This document shows, piece by piece, positions 11,555 through 22,244 of a stretch of 64,000 nucleotides of DNA (the stretch's first letter is position 1; each line of letters opens with the position of its first letter). Made by a program: the position numbers and the translations under genes. The notes beneath the pieces were generated by a model. That model had not been told where the DNA came from. It searched no databases and saw nothing but the letters and a program-made list of their open reading frames with translations. The stretch lies in the NCBI GenBank assembly GCA_002794775.1, contig NBAY01000010.1:806001-870000 (forward strand), written 5' to 3'. The stretch is from Porodaedalea pini. Taxonomy: Eukaryota; Basidiomycota; Agaricomycetes; Hymenochaetales; Hymenochaetaceae.

Positions 11555-12396
11555 TACCCCTACCACCTTGCGCATTCTCAGTCACCAACGCCACGCTGGC
11601 TCTAAACATTCGCATCTCCTACCAACAACGATCTCTCTACCGTGCTACCATCTACACCTTCACCTGTACCCCGCAAATCACTCTCACCATTGAACTATTC
11701 CTACTATCTATCATCATCACTCTCAACCCTCATCTCGTCCAACAACCTCAAAACCGACCACTACCTGTCCGTAACCCCGAACTCTAGACCAACATTCTCA
11801 TCCGACACGTCCGACGACTTGGACTGCGACCCCGACTACGATCGCTTCGACCCACACCTATTCTTAGATCAATCTCACGTGCATCGATCAGGCCGATACG
11901 TCGTTAATTCCTTACCTTCATTATTAAACTCACTCATTTCACAACCCGCCGTCCTCTTTCTATTCGATCAACTAGCGCTCGTTTGAGAGGGGGTAACGTT
12001 GAGTCCGACCCACTCGAGAGTAGCTACCAGGCCTTGGGGGTGATCTTCGGAAAGGTCCCTTGGCGCCCGTTGGAGTCTTCACAGAGGAAGATCCGGGTTT
12101 GATCAGCAAGTGAAAGTCGACCACCACATCAGGAGTTTTGTTACAGCGCTCAATCAGATCCGCAGGCGTCCGCACCACCTGTCGGCTGGCAGTGTTGTCT
12201 CTGATTTGAGCTGGCTCCACACCCGTACGCTCGACTGCCTGGATCAGCGGCACAGCGGTGGAATACACCACCAGAAGACACTGCCGACGCTGTCCTCGCA
12301 CAACTACCACCCCTGACCGACGACGACCTGGTACGCCTAGACGACGAGCTAGGAGCCCACCAACCACCCCACCCATCACCAACACCACCGCCTATC

Positions 12397-13482
12397 ATGG
12401 CAGAACCCCAAGCCCCAGCTGCGCCAGCAGCCGCAACTCCGACGATCTCAAACGACATGATGCAGGAGATCATCAACGCGCTACACGGCCTGGGATTACT
12501 CGCAACCCCCACGCCAGCAGCCGCAGCCGCACCTGTCCCTCCACCAACAAGCCGCAGTGGAGGAAGACATATCGCCAAACCCGAGGCGTTCAACGGGCGA
12601 GACTACAAGAAGTTCGAACGTGCCATCACCCTTTACGTTGAAGCTAATGCAGAGGACTTCATGAACGACAAGGACTACTTCCTTTTCGTGTTGTCGTTCA
12701 TGACGGAAGGCTCGGCCGCACTCTGGGCACAGAACTTCCTGGAAAGCATCAAGATGGACGGCTATCTGATCTTTTCGCTCGTCAGTCGCCAGAAGTTTAA
12801 CGAACAGCTGGAGAAAGCGTTCAGAGATCCGAACGAACGCATGAACGCCATGCAAAAATTGGATAGCTGGAAGCACACCCGAGACATCACAGCCGACCAA
12901 TTCTTCCAGCAGTTCGACATCTATTGCCGTGCGGCAGGATACAACGATGACGCAAAGAATGACGACACCCTCATCCACAAACTGACGAAAGCCTTGGATA
13001 GAGAGATCGTATACTGAATCGAAATGAGTGACACGGTCCCAACCACGTACAAAGGCTGGCAAGAAAAAGCCATTCGATTCGACAACGCTAGACATCAGAT
13101 GAAGGCCATCGAACAAATGCGCGCTGCCCCGTCCAGACCTCAGGTGCTCCCACCAAAACCTACCCAGACGTTCACACCGAGAATCCCCAAAAGACGCGAT
13201 GCCACCGGAGTCACATACGGAGGCATGGGGAAGCCGATGGACGTCTCACTCGAAGAGCTGAGGAAAGCCGGACTCTGCTACTACTGCAAGGAATCTGGAC
13301 ATCTACAGAGGAATTGCCCGATGCAGAAGAAGGTGATAAGGGCTGTGTTGATGGGGATGGAACCCCGAGAGAGAAAAGTCTGGGCAGACGAGACCGCGAC
13401 GCTCAAGGAGTCAGACTTTGCGGAGGAAGAAGAGGAGGCGCTCTTTGAGCGGGAGTTGGATTTTGCGGAACCCCAGCAGTGA
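12397..13482 (+). pseudogene. Gypsy-1 gag (one premature stop)
   Basis: The frame opens at ATG 12397 after an 840-bp leader. Ala/Pro-rich N-terminus, then a capsid-like region (about residues 60-205; ...SAALWAQNFLESIKMDGY...), a single in-frame TGA at 13015-13017, then the nucleocapsid with one CCHC knuckle (CYYCKESGHLQRNC at about 13276-13317) and an acidic tail. The stop lies in YxIEM, where a CGA-to-TGA change would explain it. Without the stop the product would be about 361 residues. Confidence 0.85.
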
Positions 13483-16400
13483 ACACGGCACTGACTGGGA
13501 TAGGTTCAGTTTCGGTTTTTCAAACGGCCATTTTTGATAATTCTATGGACTCTGTAGATAATTTAGATAAAATACAAAAAAATGTAAAAAGCAATGTCAC
13601 TTGCAAAAATATTCCTTCTGTCCCTGTACCAGTAGCTAGTAGTATAGATATGCCTATATGTAACAACACGTCTGCCTCATCATCTCGTCCTACTCCTGTG
13701 TCAAAAAATCATGTAAAACCCTGTTCCGAATCTTTTAATTCTATTTCTTCCTTGGCCGGAACTGAACCGAAATCCGTGAAAAATGAAAACTCATCGAAAC
13801 AAGCTGAGAGGAAGTCCTGGAGAGATCGCCCTGTCCCCTTTACGGCCCCATGGGTAGTACGGCGTCTCAAAGAGGATAAACTCGAAAGTGCTTTAACGAC
13901 TCTCCGAGTGTGGATGAAACAGCAGAGGCATGCTGAAGCGAATGAAGAGACGGTGCGTCAAATCATTGCGCTAGAAGAACCAGATGCCGTGGCAGCTGTT
14001 AGGGACCTGAGGGGTCCGAAACGGTTCGTAAGAGGGTCTCGGGGGCAACAGCTCATGGTACCGATTCTCCTTCAAACGACCGACACCGGTAACCAGTTCA
14101 AGGTAGACGCCCTACTGGACAGTGGCTGCACTGGCTCATGTATCAACCGATCCTTCGTCGAAAAGCATCAGATCCGGACAAAAAAGACACCCATCCCAAT
14201 CCGAGTCTATAATGCTGACGGCACGCTCAACAAGGACGGCTCGATCACAGAGTTTGTGGAAATGCGCATGACGATTAAAGATCATTCGGAGCGCATCCAC
14301 TTCGCAGTCACAGATCTAGGGAAAACAGATGTGTTCATCGGACATGAATGGTTAAAGCTGCACAATCCCAACATCGACTGGCAAAAATCAACGATCGAAT
14401 TTGATTGATGCCCCGATGTATGCGGCTATATCCGTAGTCTAGAGGACATTGATGCAGACCCCGACGAAAACCTTGAGTTGGTGGAACTTGAAGACGGCGA
14501 TCAGCTCTTCCTCTTCGATTGGGACAGGTACATTAAGTCCGATCCGAGAAAAGTGCTGAAGGTCAGACAACAGGTGCTCGAGGAAGTCCCGAACTATGTC
14601 AAAGAGTTCGGGGACGTCTTCAGTGAACAGGAATTCGATCAGTTACCAGAGAGACGCCCTTGGGATCATGCTATTGAACTCAAGCCGGGATCAAAGCTCT
14701 CTGACTGTAAAATCTACCCGCTCAGCCCATCCGAACAGGTGGCACTGGACGAATTCCTCACCGAAAACTTGAGAACTGGTCGTATTCGTAACTCTCAATC
14801 TGAGATGGCATCCCCCTTCTTCTTCATAAAAAAGAAGGATGGCAAGCTTCGCCCCGTACAGGACTATCGCCGGCTCAACGAGATGACGGTTAAGAACAAA
14901 TACCCGTTACCTCTAATCCAAGAGCTCATTGACAAAACGAAACAGGCGAAATTCTTCACGAAGCTTGACATACGTTGGGGTTACAATAACATTCGGATTC
15001 GAGAGGGCGACGAGCATAAAGCCGCCTTCAGGACAAACCGCGGTCTATTCGAACCAACGGTCATGTTTTTCGGTCTCACAAACTCACCGGCAACCTTCCA
15101 AGGATTCATGAACGAGATCTTCCGAGAACTCGTCAATGATGGACACGTCATAGTCTACATGGACGACATCCTGATCTTTGCACGAACTCGCGAACATCAT
15201 GACAAACTCGTCCGACAAGTCCTGGAAGTGTTGCGAGCAAACAAGTTGTTCTTAAAGCCAGAAAAGTGCAGCTTCGCTCAAGAGACCGTGAACTATCTTG
15301 GGCATATCCTCGGCAATGGACAGATTCGCATGGATCCAGCCAAAGTGGCGGGTGTAAAAGATTGGCCAGTGCCTAAGAACAAGAAAGAACTACAGTCTTT
15401 CCTTGGGTTCTGCAACTATTACCGCCGCTTCATCCTAGCATTCAGTCACTATGCGAAGCCCTTGACAGTGTTGACCGGAGATGTAGAGTGGAAGTGGGAG
15501 GTGGAGCAACAGGAGGCCTTTGAACGTCTGAAACAGAAGCTCTGTGAAGAACCTGTACTCACAGTGCCTACTGATGACGGTCAATTTCGGGTGGAGGCTG
15601 ATTCGTCGCATTTCGCTAACGGTGCCATTCTGTCCCAATTCATTGACGGAAAGTGGCATCCAATCGCATACCGATCGCAAGCGCTTAGCCAAGCAGAGCG
15701 CAATTATGAAATCTATGACAAAGAGATGTTTGCAATCATGTGCGCACTGGATGACTGGCGACAATATCTTCTAGGGGCAACGCAAACCTTCGAAATCTGG
15801 TCGGATCACCTCAACCTCCAGTATTTCCAAAAACCCCAGAAGATTAACCACCGACAAGCGAGATGGCTACAGGAGTTAGCGGACTACGACTTCAAACTGT
15901 TCCATAAACCAGGTGCCCTGATGACTAAGGCTGACCTCCTCTCGAGACGAGCGGATCATGAGAGGGGGGAGAACGACAATATCGACATTGTTTTGCTCAA
16001 GCCGGACTTATTTGTAAACGAAACACTGCTAGAAGCGCTGGATGCAGACTTCGTTAAACGAATTAAAAGGGTACGAAACAACAGGGACAGAGCAGTTGTG
16101 AAGGCGTTAGAGCGGAAGGAACGAGAGTGGGAGGAAGAAGAAGGGTTGTTGATGTGGAAGGGCAGGATCTACGTGCCGAAAGACCATAAACTCCGAGAAG
16201 ACATCATTCGAAACCATCATGACAGCACGCTCGCAGGACACCCAGGACGCTACAAGACCCATGAGTTGATCACACGCAACTACTGGTGGCCAGGAATCCA
16301 ACGAGATGTTCGAATGTATGTCGAGGGATGTGATGCGTGCCAACGTACGAAGGCACACAGAGCGAAACCGCACAATCCTCTGAACCCAAACAAGATCCCG

Positions 16401-17573
16401 AAAGGTCCTTGGGAAATTGTCACAGCAGACCTGATCGGCGAACTACCCGAGTCCAATGGGCATAACACAATCTGTGTCTTCGTTGACAGGTTCAGTAAAC
16501 AGGTGCATGCGATCCCTACCTCAGTGAGCATAACGTCGGAAGGAATGGCGAGGCTCTACCAGGATCATGTCTTCAGGCTACACGGCATACCGTGCAAGTT
16601 TATTCATGACAGAGGATCACAGTTCGAGTCCAAATTCATGAACGAACTATACCGGTTACTGGGCATCGAGGGAAACCCGTCAACGGCATATCACCCACAG
16701 ACAGATGGTCAGACAGAACGGATAAACCAAGAGATTGAACAGTACCTTCGTCTCTTTGTTAACCACCATCAGTCGGACTGGGCAGAATGGCTTGCGCTAG
16801 CGGAATTCGCGTACAATGACAAAGAACAAACGTCAACAGGAGCGTCACCCTTTTTCGTCAACCATGGGAGACACCCATATAAGGGCACAAATCCTAGACG
16901 CGAATCGACCAATGAGTCCGCTAAGCAGTTTGCCGACCGGATGGCCAAGATCAGGGAGGAAACCGAATCGGCATTAAAGCATGCGGCTGAAACCATGAAG
17001 CGCTTCTATGACAGGACGAAGGGAGAATCCATCAAGTATAAACCTGGGGAAAAGGTCATGCTCGAAGGAACTCACTTAAAGACAGATCGTCCTATGAAGA
17101 AGCTGGGAGATAAACGTTATGGGCCTTTCATTGTCGAAAAGAAAATCGGCACGTCAGCATATAGACTTAAACTTCCACGTACATGGAAAAAAGTCTATCC
17201 GGTTTTCAATGAAGTGCTCCTCTCCCCATACCACGAGCCGCAGTATACGTCGCAAAAGCAGGATCTTCCACCCCCGCCCGAAATCATTGACGATGTGCCG
17301 GAATATGAGGTCGAAAAGGTTGTTGACTCCAAACTTGTGCGAGGGAAGCTCAAATACCTCGTACATTGGAAAGGGTATCCGAACGAAGAACGCACCTGGG
17401 AGCCAATTGAGAATTTGACAAACTCTCAAAAGGCCATTGACGAATTTCATAAATCAACTCCCAGTGCTCCTCGCGCCCTCAACACCCTAGAGATGTCGCA
17501 GCTGAAGTTCCGACCCGTGTTTGAAATGACGGAGCCTGAGACAGAAAGGAGTGGCACAGTGGTGGGCCGGTAA
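13449..17573 (+). pseudogene. Gypsy-1 pol: protease, RT, RNase H, integrase, chromodomain (one premature stop)
   Basis: The frame is -1 to gag. A Ser/Asn-rich linker (13479-13830), then retropepsin with DSG (VDALLDSGCTGSCIN, about 14104-14150). A single TGA at 14406-14408 interrupts an otherwise continuous frame. From 14478 it is 1031 codons: RT with KLRPVQDYRRLNE and YMDDILIF; RNase H with EADSS and YEIYDKEM; integrase zinc finger HHD...CDACQRTK and core TADLIGEL, HDRGSQF, DGQTERINQEIEQYL (D-D-E); and a C-terminal chromodomain (YEVEKVVDSK, KYLVHWKGYP, TWEP, about 17300-17450). Full RT-IN-chromodomain order marks a chromovirus. One base change would explain the lesion. Confidence 0.92.
13458..13499 (+). 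promoter_or_regulatory. Gypsy-1 gag/pol -1 frameshift signal
   Basis: Heptamer G GAT TTT (13458-13464) in the gag frame, a 7-nt spacer, then a stem-loop: CCCAG (13472-13476) pairs with CTGGG (13495-13499), CAGTG (13477-13481) pairs with CACTG (13489-13493), with a one-base A bulge and a 7-nt loop. The pol frame is -1 relative to gag and is open only from 13449, so any shift must happen in this short overlap. GGAUUUU is a known functional slippery heptamer (red clover necrotic mosaic virus). Confidence 0.7.
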
Positions 17574-17613
17574 GTTCCAGGGTAGGGAACAAGGGCGATC
17601 GGGACGCTCGCCT

Positions 17614-17628
17614 TGAAGGGGAGGGTCA
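17614..17628 (+). other. Gypsy-1 polypurine tract
   Basis: Purine run GAAGGGGAGGG just upstream of the right LTR, the usual plus-strand primer site. Confidence 0.75.
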
Positions 17629-18051
17629 TGTCATGGACACTTTTTAAATTATCTTATCTTATCATATCTTATCCATCCATCACTAATCACGCTTATTCCT
17701 GCTTACTCATTATTCATTACGCTCCTTCTCACACTATCCTTACTCGCTGACCGATCCTATGATTTCATTATTCTATGAAGTTCCACGACGTTCTATCATC
17801 TATCCTTATGTAGTAGTTAATTCCCTGGTCCGTGCGCAGCCGCTGAAGGGTATATAAGTAGGTAGTCCTCCTGTACTTATCCCCTAGTTTCGACCTGGTC
17901 AATTCTACCTGGCTACGTCCAGAAGCTGCTCCTTATCTCCGCGCTGTGTCAGTTCCCCCTGGCTCACCGCTCTCTCTCTTGTCTCCCTCCTCTCTGACTG
18001 AGTTCCGTGCGACCCGGCTACCATTTGCGTACCCGTAGTCCGTCGCTGACA
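17629..18051 (+). repeat. Gypsy-1 right LTR (423 bp)
   Basis: Same length and ends as the left LTR. Six differences (near its start, the CTCRCAC site, GGTCYG, GTTCYG, CCCRGC and TTGYGT), each a C/T or G/A change at a CpG. Confidence 0.95.
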
Positions 18052-19214
18052 CAACTTTCTTGAGTTTAGAGAAGCATAACATTGTTGTAATTGCATACCC
18101 GCCTCACTGTACACATGCACTGTAAGGACTTGATGTTGTTTGCTTTGCAAAGATGAAGAAGACATGGCATGATGCCATTGACAAATTCAAGTGGCAGACA
18201 ATGTGCAATGTTAGCAAAGATGATTTTGCAGAGATTTTCAGGAATGCATACATCAAAGCCTTTGATAGTGAGACTATTCATGCAGCATTTCAAGTCACAG
18301 GAATCCATCCTTTTAATCACACTGTAATTTCACAACAGCAGATGAAACTGAGTGAGATAACATCTACAGATACAGGAAAAACATTCCCTCTACCCCAACC
18401 AACTCCTGTACACTATGTCATTGCTGTTTTTCATCATCAACCATCAACAAGCCTTGAATTGGACCTGGATACTCATCTCACTACTCCATATGAAAGTGGT
18501 CTTCAAGAAGACCCAAATCCTCAAAAGTGCATTCACTCTGGAATAATTGATCAAAACATTGATCCAGAATTGTACACACCTTCCAAATGTGCATGCATCC
18601 TGACTGGATCACTTGCAAGGTCTGATTCAGGAAGTTTCTTAATCTTACATGCAAAGCTTTACTCTTCCCAGGAGATTACACCTCCAGTGACAGAGCAGCT
18701 ATCATCACTTCCAGAGCCTAACTGATCTCTTAGGACCCTGTTGAAGCCTATTGATCAGCTAACACCTAGCAAATTAAAGTCAAGAACAGGCGCACTCACA
18801 TTTAGTCTTGCTCTTGCCCAGTGCCATATTGCATCACTGCATGCTATCAACAAAGCCACAAATGCCCAACTTGTTGTTCAAAACCTATATGCTTCAAAGC
18901 TAAAGTCAGCTCTTGGTGAGAAAGAGAAGAAAAAGAAGGACAGTACACACATCTTCACTGATGGAAAAGGCCAAGTCTTAACAGAGGTGGATGTTTGGGA
19001 GTATCTGGCTGAACAGGAGAGAAAAAAGGCTCAGGATGAAACAGAGAAGGCCCAGAGAGCAGAGGAAGCCAAGACCCAACACAATGAGAAGGACTAGCTT
19101 GATGCTGGATGAGAACAGCTCAAATGTAATCATGCAGCAGCTGTATCATCCTATCAAATGAACTGCACCAAATAAAAAAGTGAAGGATGAAAAAAAAAGG
19201 ATTACAGACCTAGG

Positions 19215-19440
19215 CCAAAATGTCCAAAGAAACCAGAGACACTTGAGGAGTTGGGGAGGGCTCTGGAGAGTTTCAGAGCTGGAGATGACACACATTCTGT
19301 CAGGCAAGAAAGCAATGGACCAGATGCTGCCCATGTGTCCTTCGAAAGGCCCAGGAATGACCTGACTACTTTCAGTGGCATGGAGTCGGATTGTACTGTC
19401 CTGGCAGCCGGAGGTGATGTGTGTTCTATCAGGTGAGAAA
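19215..19440 (-). pseudogene. Captured WD40-repeat fragment inside the pogo-like element
   Basis: The minus strand reads LTFSPDRTHITSGCQDSTI and GPFEGHMGSIWSIAF, which matches the WD40 blades of large mushroom WD-repeat proteins (xFSPDGTxIxSGSxDxTIR ... GPFEGHTGSVWSVAF). About one and a half blades are visible, with no start and no other domain. The piece lies between the transposase tail and the right TIR, antisense to the transposase. It is best explained as a host gene fragment acquired by the transposon. The reverse frame is also open, so it may have extended the transposase tail. Confidence 0.6.
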
Positions 19441-19938
19441 GTGAGACCCGTCCATTCCATGCAGCAGATGTGAACACATGTGAGTATATATACACTTAGA
19501 TAGGGCTTGTCTGCACTCACCAGGCTGACATATATGCACCCTAGGTCTATCCAACCATGGTTGAAGTCGTTTGCGAACGTTGCGTAGTGAGGAGAGGGTT
19601 GGGAGGTGGTGGGAGATAAGGGAGATAGGAAAGTGAGAGCACGACGCACCATAAACACGTGTCATAGCGTAACATGTCACATGTGTCCGAACGAACCAGA
19701 ATGTGTGACAAACTCCTATTTTTAAAGATACACTCATTTTAACTCACCGGATTAATATCTTGCCTTGATTAATTTCTATGTTATTTGTTTCATATACTAG
19801 TGATCATTTACAAGGTTTCAGGAATTTTGAGTGAGAAACGGAGTGTAGAAAAATCAAGGACCAATTGGTGTTCGAAGGAAGGGTGTTATACTGTACTGCA
19901 GAAAAGAGCGCCTCACCCGTGAGACCTCGCCGCGCCTT

Positions 19939-21896
19939 TTACGCAGTCAAATCACACGCCCCCGGGCGCAGCGCACACCAAAGCGGCTGGAGCGAAATCG
20001 CATTCACCCCGCGCTCCCGCATCCTAAACGCCAAATCATGCAATCGCGGTAACGCCTCCTCCACCCCCTCCCCGCCCCCGTCCCCATCCGTCGCATTCGC
20101 ATTCCCAACGCGCGCCCCACCATCCGGCAACGTGGCGCCCGTCCAGAACACCTCCGCGCCCGCCGCGGCGCGCGGCCACACGATCGGATCGAGGTTCTGC
20201 GGCCCGCTCTGCTCCGTCCAGAGCAGCGCCTCGCCGCCGAGCACGAGCGCCTGCTGCGCGGTGCTGAGGTTCGCATACGGGTCGAAGGAGTAGGATTTTT
20301 GCCACGTTTTGAAGGGGTCACACCAGCTGTTCCTGTGTGAGGGAGTAAGTATGAGGTAGTAAAAGAGGAAGAGAGGAAGAGAGGAGAGGGACGTACCCAT
20401 CGACGTTGTCGCCCACCCAGCCGCCCGCACCGCAGTCGAGGTAGAAGTAGTCAGACGCGGCGTGCACGATACGGAAGCCCTTGTCCGCGACGGCCCGCAC
20501 GTCGTCAGACGAGATCCACACCATCGTGATCGTGTCGTTCGCCAGCGTCACGTTATGGTCCAGGACCATCTCTGCAGCAGGAGACACGCACTCAGCACAC
20601 GAATCCGCTCAGTAGTAGATAGATAAGACCACCACGCACCCTCCCAAACGACAGGTGTCTTCCCGAGGCTCCGGAGCGCAGCATGCGTCGTGCCCGTAAA
20701 CGCATCCAGCGCCTGCTCAATCGTCTTCCCCGTCTCGTTCAGCGCCCTCTGCGTCTCCCCGTCCTGCTCATAGCATAGCGCATTCACCTCGTCCCCGCCC
20801 GTGCTGAACAGAGTCGACGGGAACATCCGCGCAACAGCCGCCAGCAACCCCGCCGTGAAATTCGCCGTCGCAGCCGACGTCAGGCGCAGCTGGCCCGCGG
20901 GCGGCTCCGCGGCGAAGTTCGCCCACGGCGTCGCCCCCGCACACGCGACGTGCTCCGGATGCGAGCGCGCGATCGCGGACGTGTGTCCCGGCGTGTCAAC
21001 CTCGATGAGCACGTCGATCCCGCGCGCGGCGGCGTACGCCACGATGTCGGAGACGTCGGACGGGGAGTAGACGGCAGAGGGCGCGTAGGCCGCAGCGGCG
21101 GAGAGCTCTTGGAAACCGGGCACTTGGAGCGCGAAGCTCTGGCTGTCGACGACGTGCCAGTGGAATTGGTTCAGCTTCACCCAGCTCATTGCGTCGAGGG
21201 TGCGCTTGATGTCGGAGATGGGGAAGCTGGCGCGGGGATGTTAGCATTCGTCTCATAGTACGATCGGAATACTCACAAGTTACGCGCGGTATCGAGCATA
21301 AAACCCCTGAAAGGCTGCAAGAGCAAGTCAATTCCATATCGAACAAGCTGCAGTCGAAATGTACCCACAAAAGCAGGCGTATCCGAGATAGCCACGGGCG
21401 CCTCCGACGTAAATGTCTGCTCGCCAACCGTATACCAAAGCTGGCCAAACGTCGTCAGCCCCCTAAACAAGCCCAACGTCGAATTCGCCTCGAGCGTCGC
21501 ATCCGAGCCGTCCGCAGGGACATGCAGCACGTACGCCTCATCGCGCGCCCCAACCGCCTTGACCGCCTCCTCTGCAATCGCACTCGCATTTTTTCCCTCC
21601 CCTCCACCAAGCGAGAGCACAAGCGCACTCAGCGCCGGCGCATTCGAAGCATTCGCTGCGAGCGAGGCGCCCCGGTCGACGGTGAGCGGGGCGAGCTTGT
21701 CGGACTTGAGGAACCCGAGGGCGCGCGCGATGGCGTCGTCGAGGTCGCTGGGTGCAGAGAATGAGGCATGGATGGAGAAGCTGTTTGCGAGGCGGAGAGA
21801 CGAGCTGCCCGTCGAGAGCTGGCGGGGGATTGGCCAGAGTGCGAAGACGTGCGCAGGGAGTGAGGCTAGTGCGACGAGGCACGTGAGCGTCTTCAT
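19939..21896 (-). CDS. Secreted GH20 beta-N-acetylhexosaminidase
   Basis: Removes terminal N-acetylglucosamine from chitin oligomers and glycoconjugates, outside the cell. Five exons (21896-21369, 21314-21277, 21226-20640, 20571-20397, 20332-19939) join in frame to 573 residues, normal for fungal hexosaminidases. Signal peptide MKTLTCLVALASLPAHVFA. The N-terminal domain covers about 20-180. The GH20 barrel begins at GFMLDTARNFFPISDIKRTL and continues with NQFHWHVVDSQSF and IDVLIEVDTPGHTS. The catalytic pair is in FSTGGDEVN (Asp binds the acetamido group, Glu is the acid). Several N-x-S/T sequons are present (NVT, NDT, NLS, NAT). GC-rich third positions compared with the TE-rich flanks. The start is the only ATG giving a signal peptide. 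Confidence 0.95.
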
Positions 21897-22244
21897 CCTT
21901 TTCTTTTCTTTTCTTTTCTTTTCCTCCAGGAGTGCGAGCAGGAGAAGTGAGTGAAGTGAGCGCAAACGGAGGGCTTTTATAAAACACGACTGGGATCAAA
22001 TCGAAGTATCAGAGTGCAGCGCATGCGTCGGCAAACTCAAGGCAGCGCCAGTCTACATACTCTATGTGCTGGCGGGCGTCACGCGCGATAGACACTCATG
22101 GTGCACTCCGTTCCAGCAATAAAATTAGCAACAAAGGGGCTCAGCGCAGACCGCTGTGGGAGAGTCGAGCACAACATATGAAATATCCGATGTCCAATTC
22201 TCCAGTAAGAGATAGCGGTGTATCGTCCCCGAACAGATCGGGAA

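Larger units (their letters stand above)
11119..18051 (+). mobile_element. Gypsy-1: complete chromodomain Ty3/gypsy retrotransposon
   Basis: 6933 bp, flanked by the 5-bp target duplication CAACT (11114-11118 and 18052-18056), inserted in the transposase of the pogo-like element. Order: LTR, self-primer PBS, gag, -1 frameshift signal, protease, RT, RNase H, integrase, chromodomain, polypurine tract, LTR. The two LTRs are both 423 bp and differ at six sites, all CpG transitions. Gag and pol each contain one premature TGA (13015-13017 and 14406-14408), so it is recent but not autonomous. Confidence 0.95.
10190..19097 (+). pseudogene. Pogo-like DDE transposase, degenerate and interrupted
   Basis: The left half (about 10190-11113) reads through many stops as an HTH region (SVSHSTLVDRI), then FIYPDIEHYANKLLEAQ, ENIYGMDKSSFPSS (first catalytic Asp in GMD), ENVTALVTICTDGS and LDGHKLHYS. 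Gypsy-1 enters right there. The frame resumes at 18057 with EFREAHNIVVIAYPPH, THALQGLDVVCFA and the C-terminal domain (18153-18725), followed by a Lys/Glu-rich tail (18741-19097). AYPPHxTHxLQxLDV is diagnostic of pogo/Fot1/Tigger transposases. Many stops in the left half look like CGA-to-TGA or TGG-to-TAG changes. The Glu after GMD is now Lys. It cannot be active. Confidence 0.85.
9682..19893 (+). mobile_element. Pogo/Fot1-like DNA transposon, dead, split by gypsy-1
   Basis: Left TIR 9682-9708 (CAGTATAATACACCTCCTTT...) matches the complement of 19867-19893 (CAGTATAACACCCTTCCTTC...) at 23 of 27 positions. TA flanks both ends (9680-9681 and 19894-19895). Removing gypsy-1 and one copy of its target duplication leaves about 3.27 kb. 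Inside are the two halves of a DDE transposase pseudogene, a basic, acidic-rich C-terminal frame (18741-19097) and an antisense WD40-like segment. TA targets and the CENP-B/pogo-type transposase place it in the pogo branch of Tc1/mariner. Confidence 0.85.

Noticed and set aside
9018..19893. MITE derived from the adjacent pogo-like element
   Set aside because: The TIRs differ beyond CAG (GGTGGTTGTAAG versus CAGTATAATACACC), so there is no support for a direct relationship.
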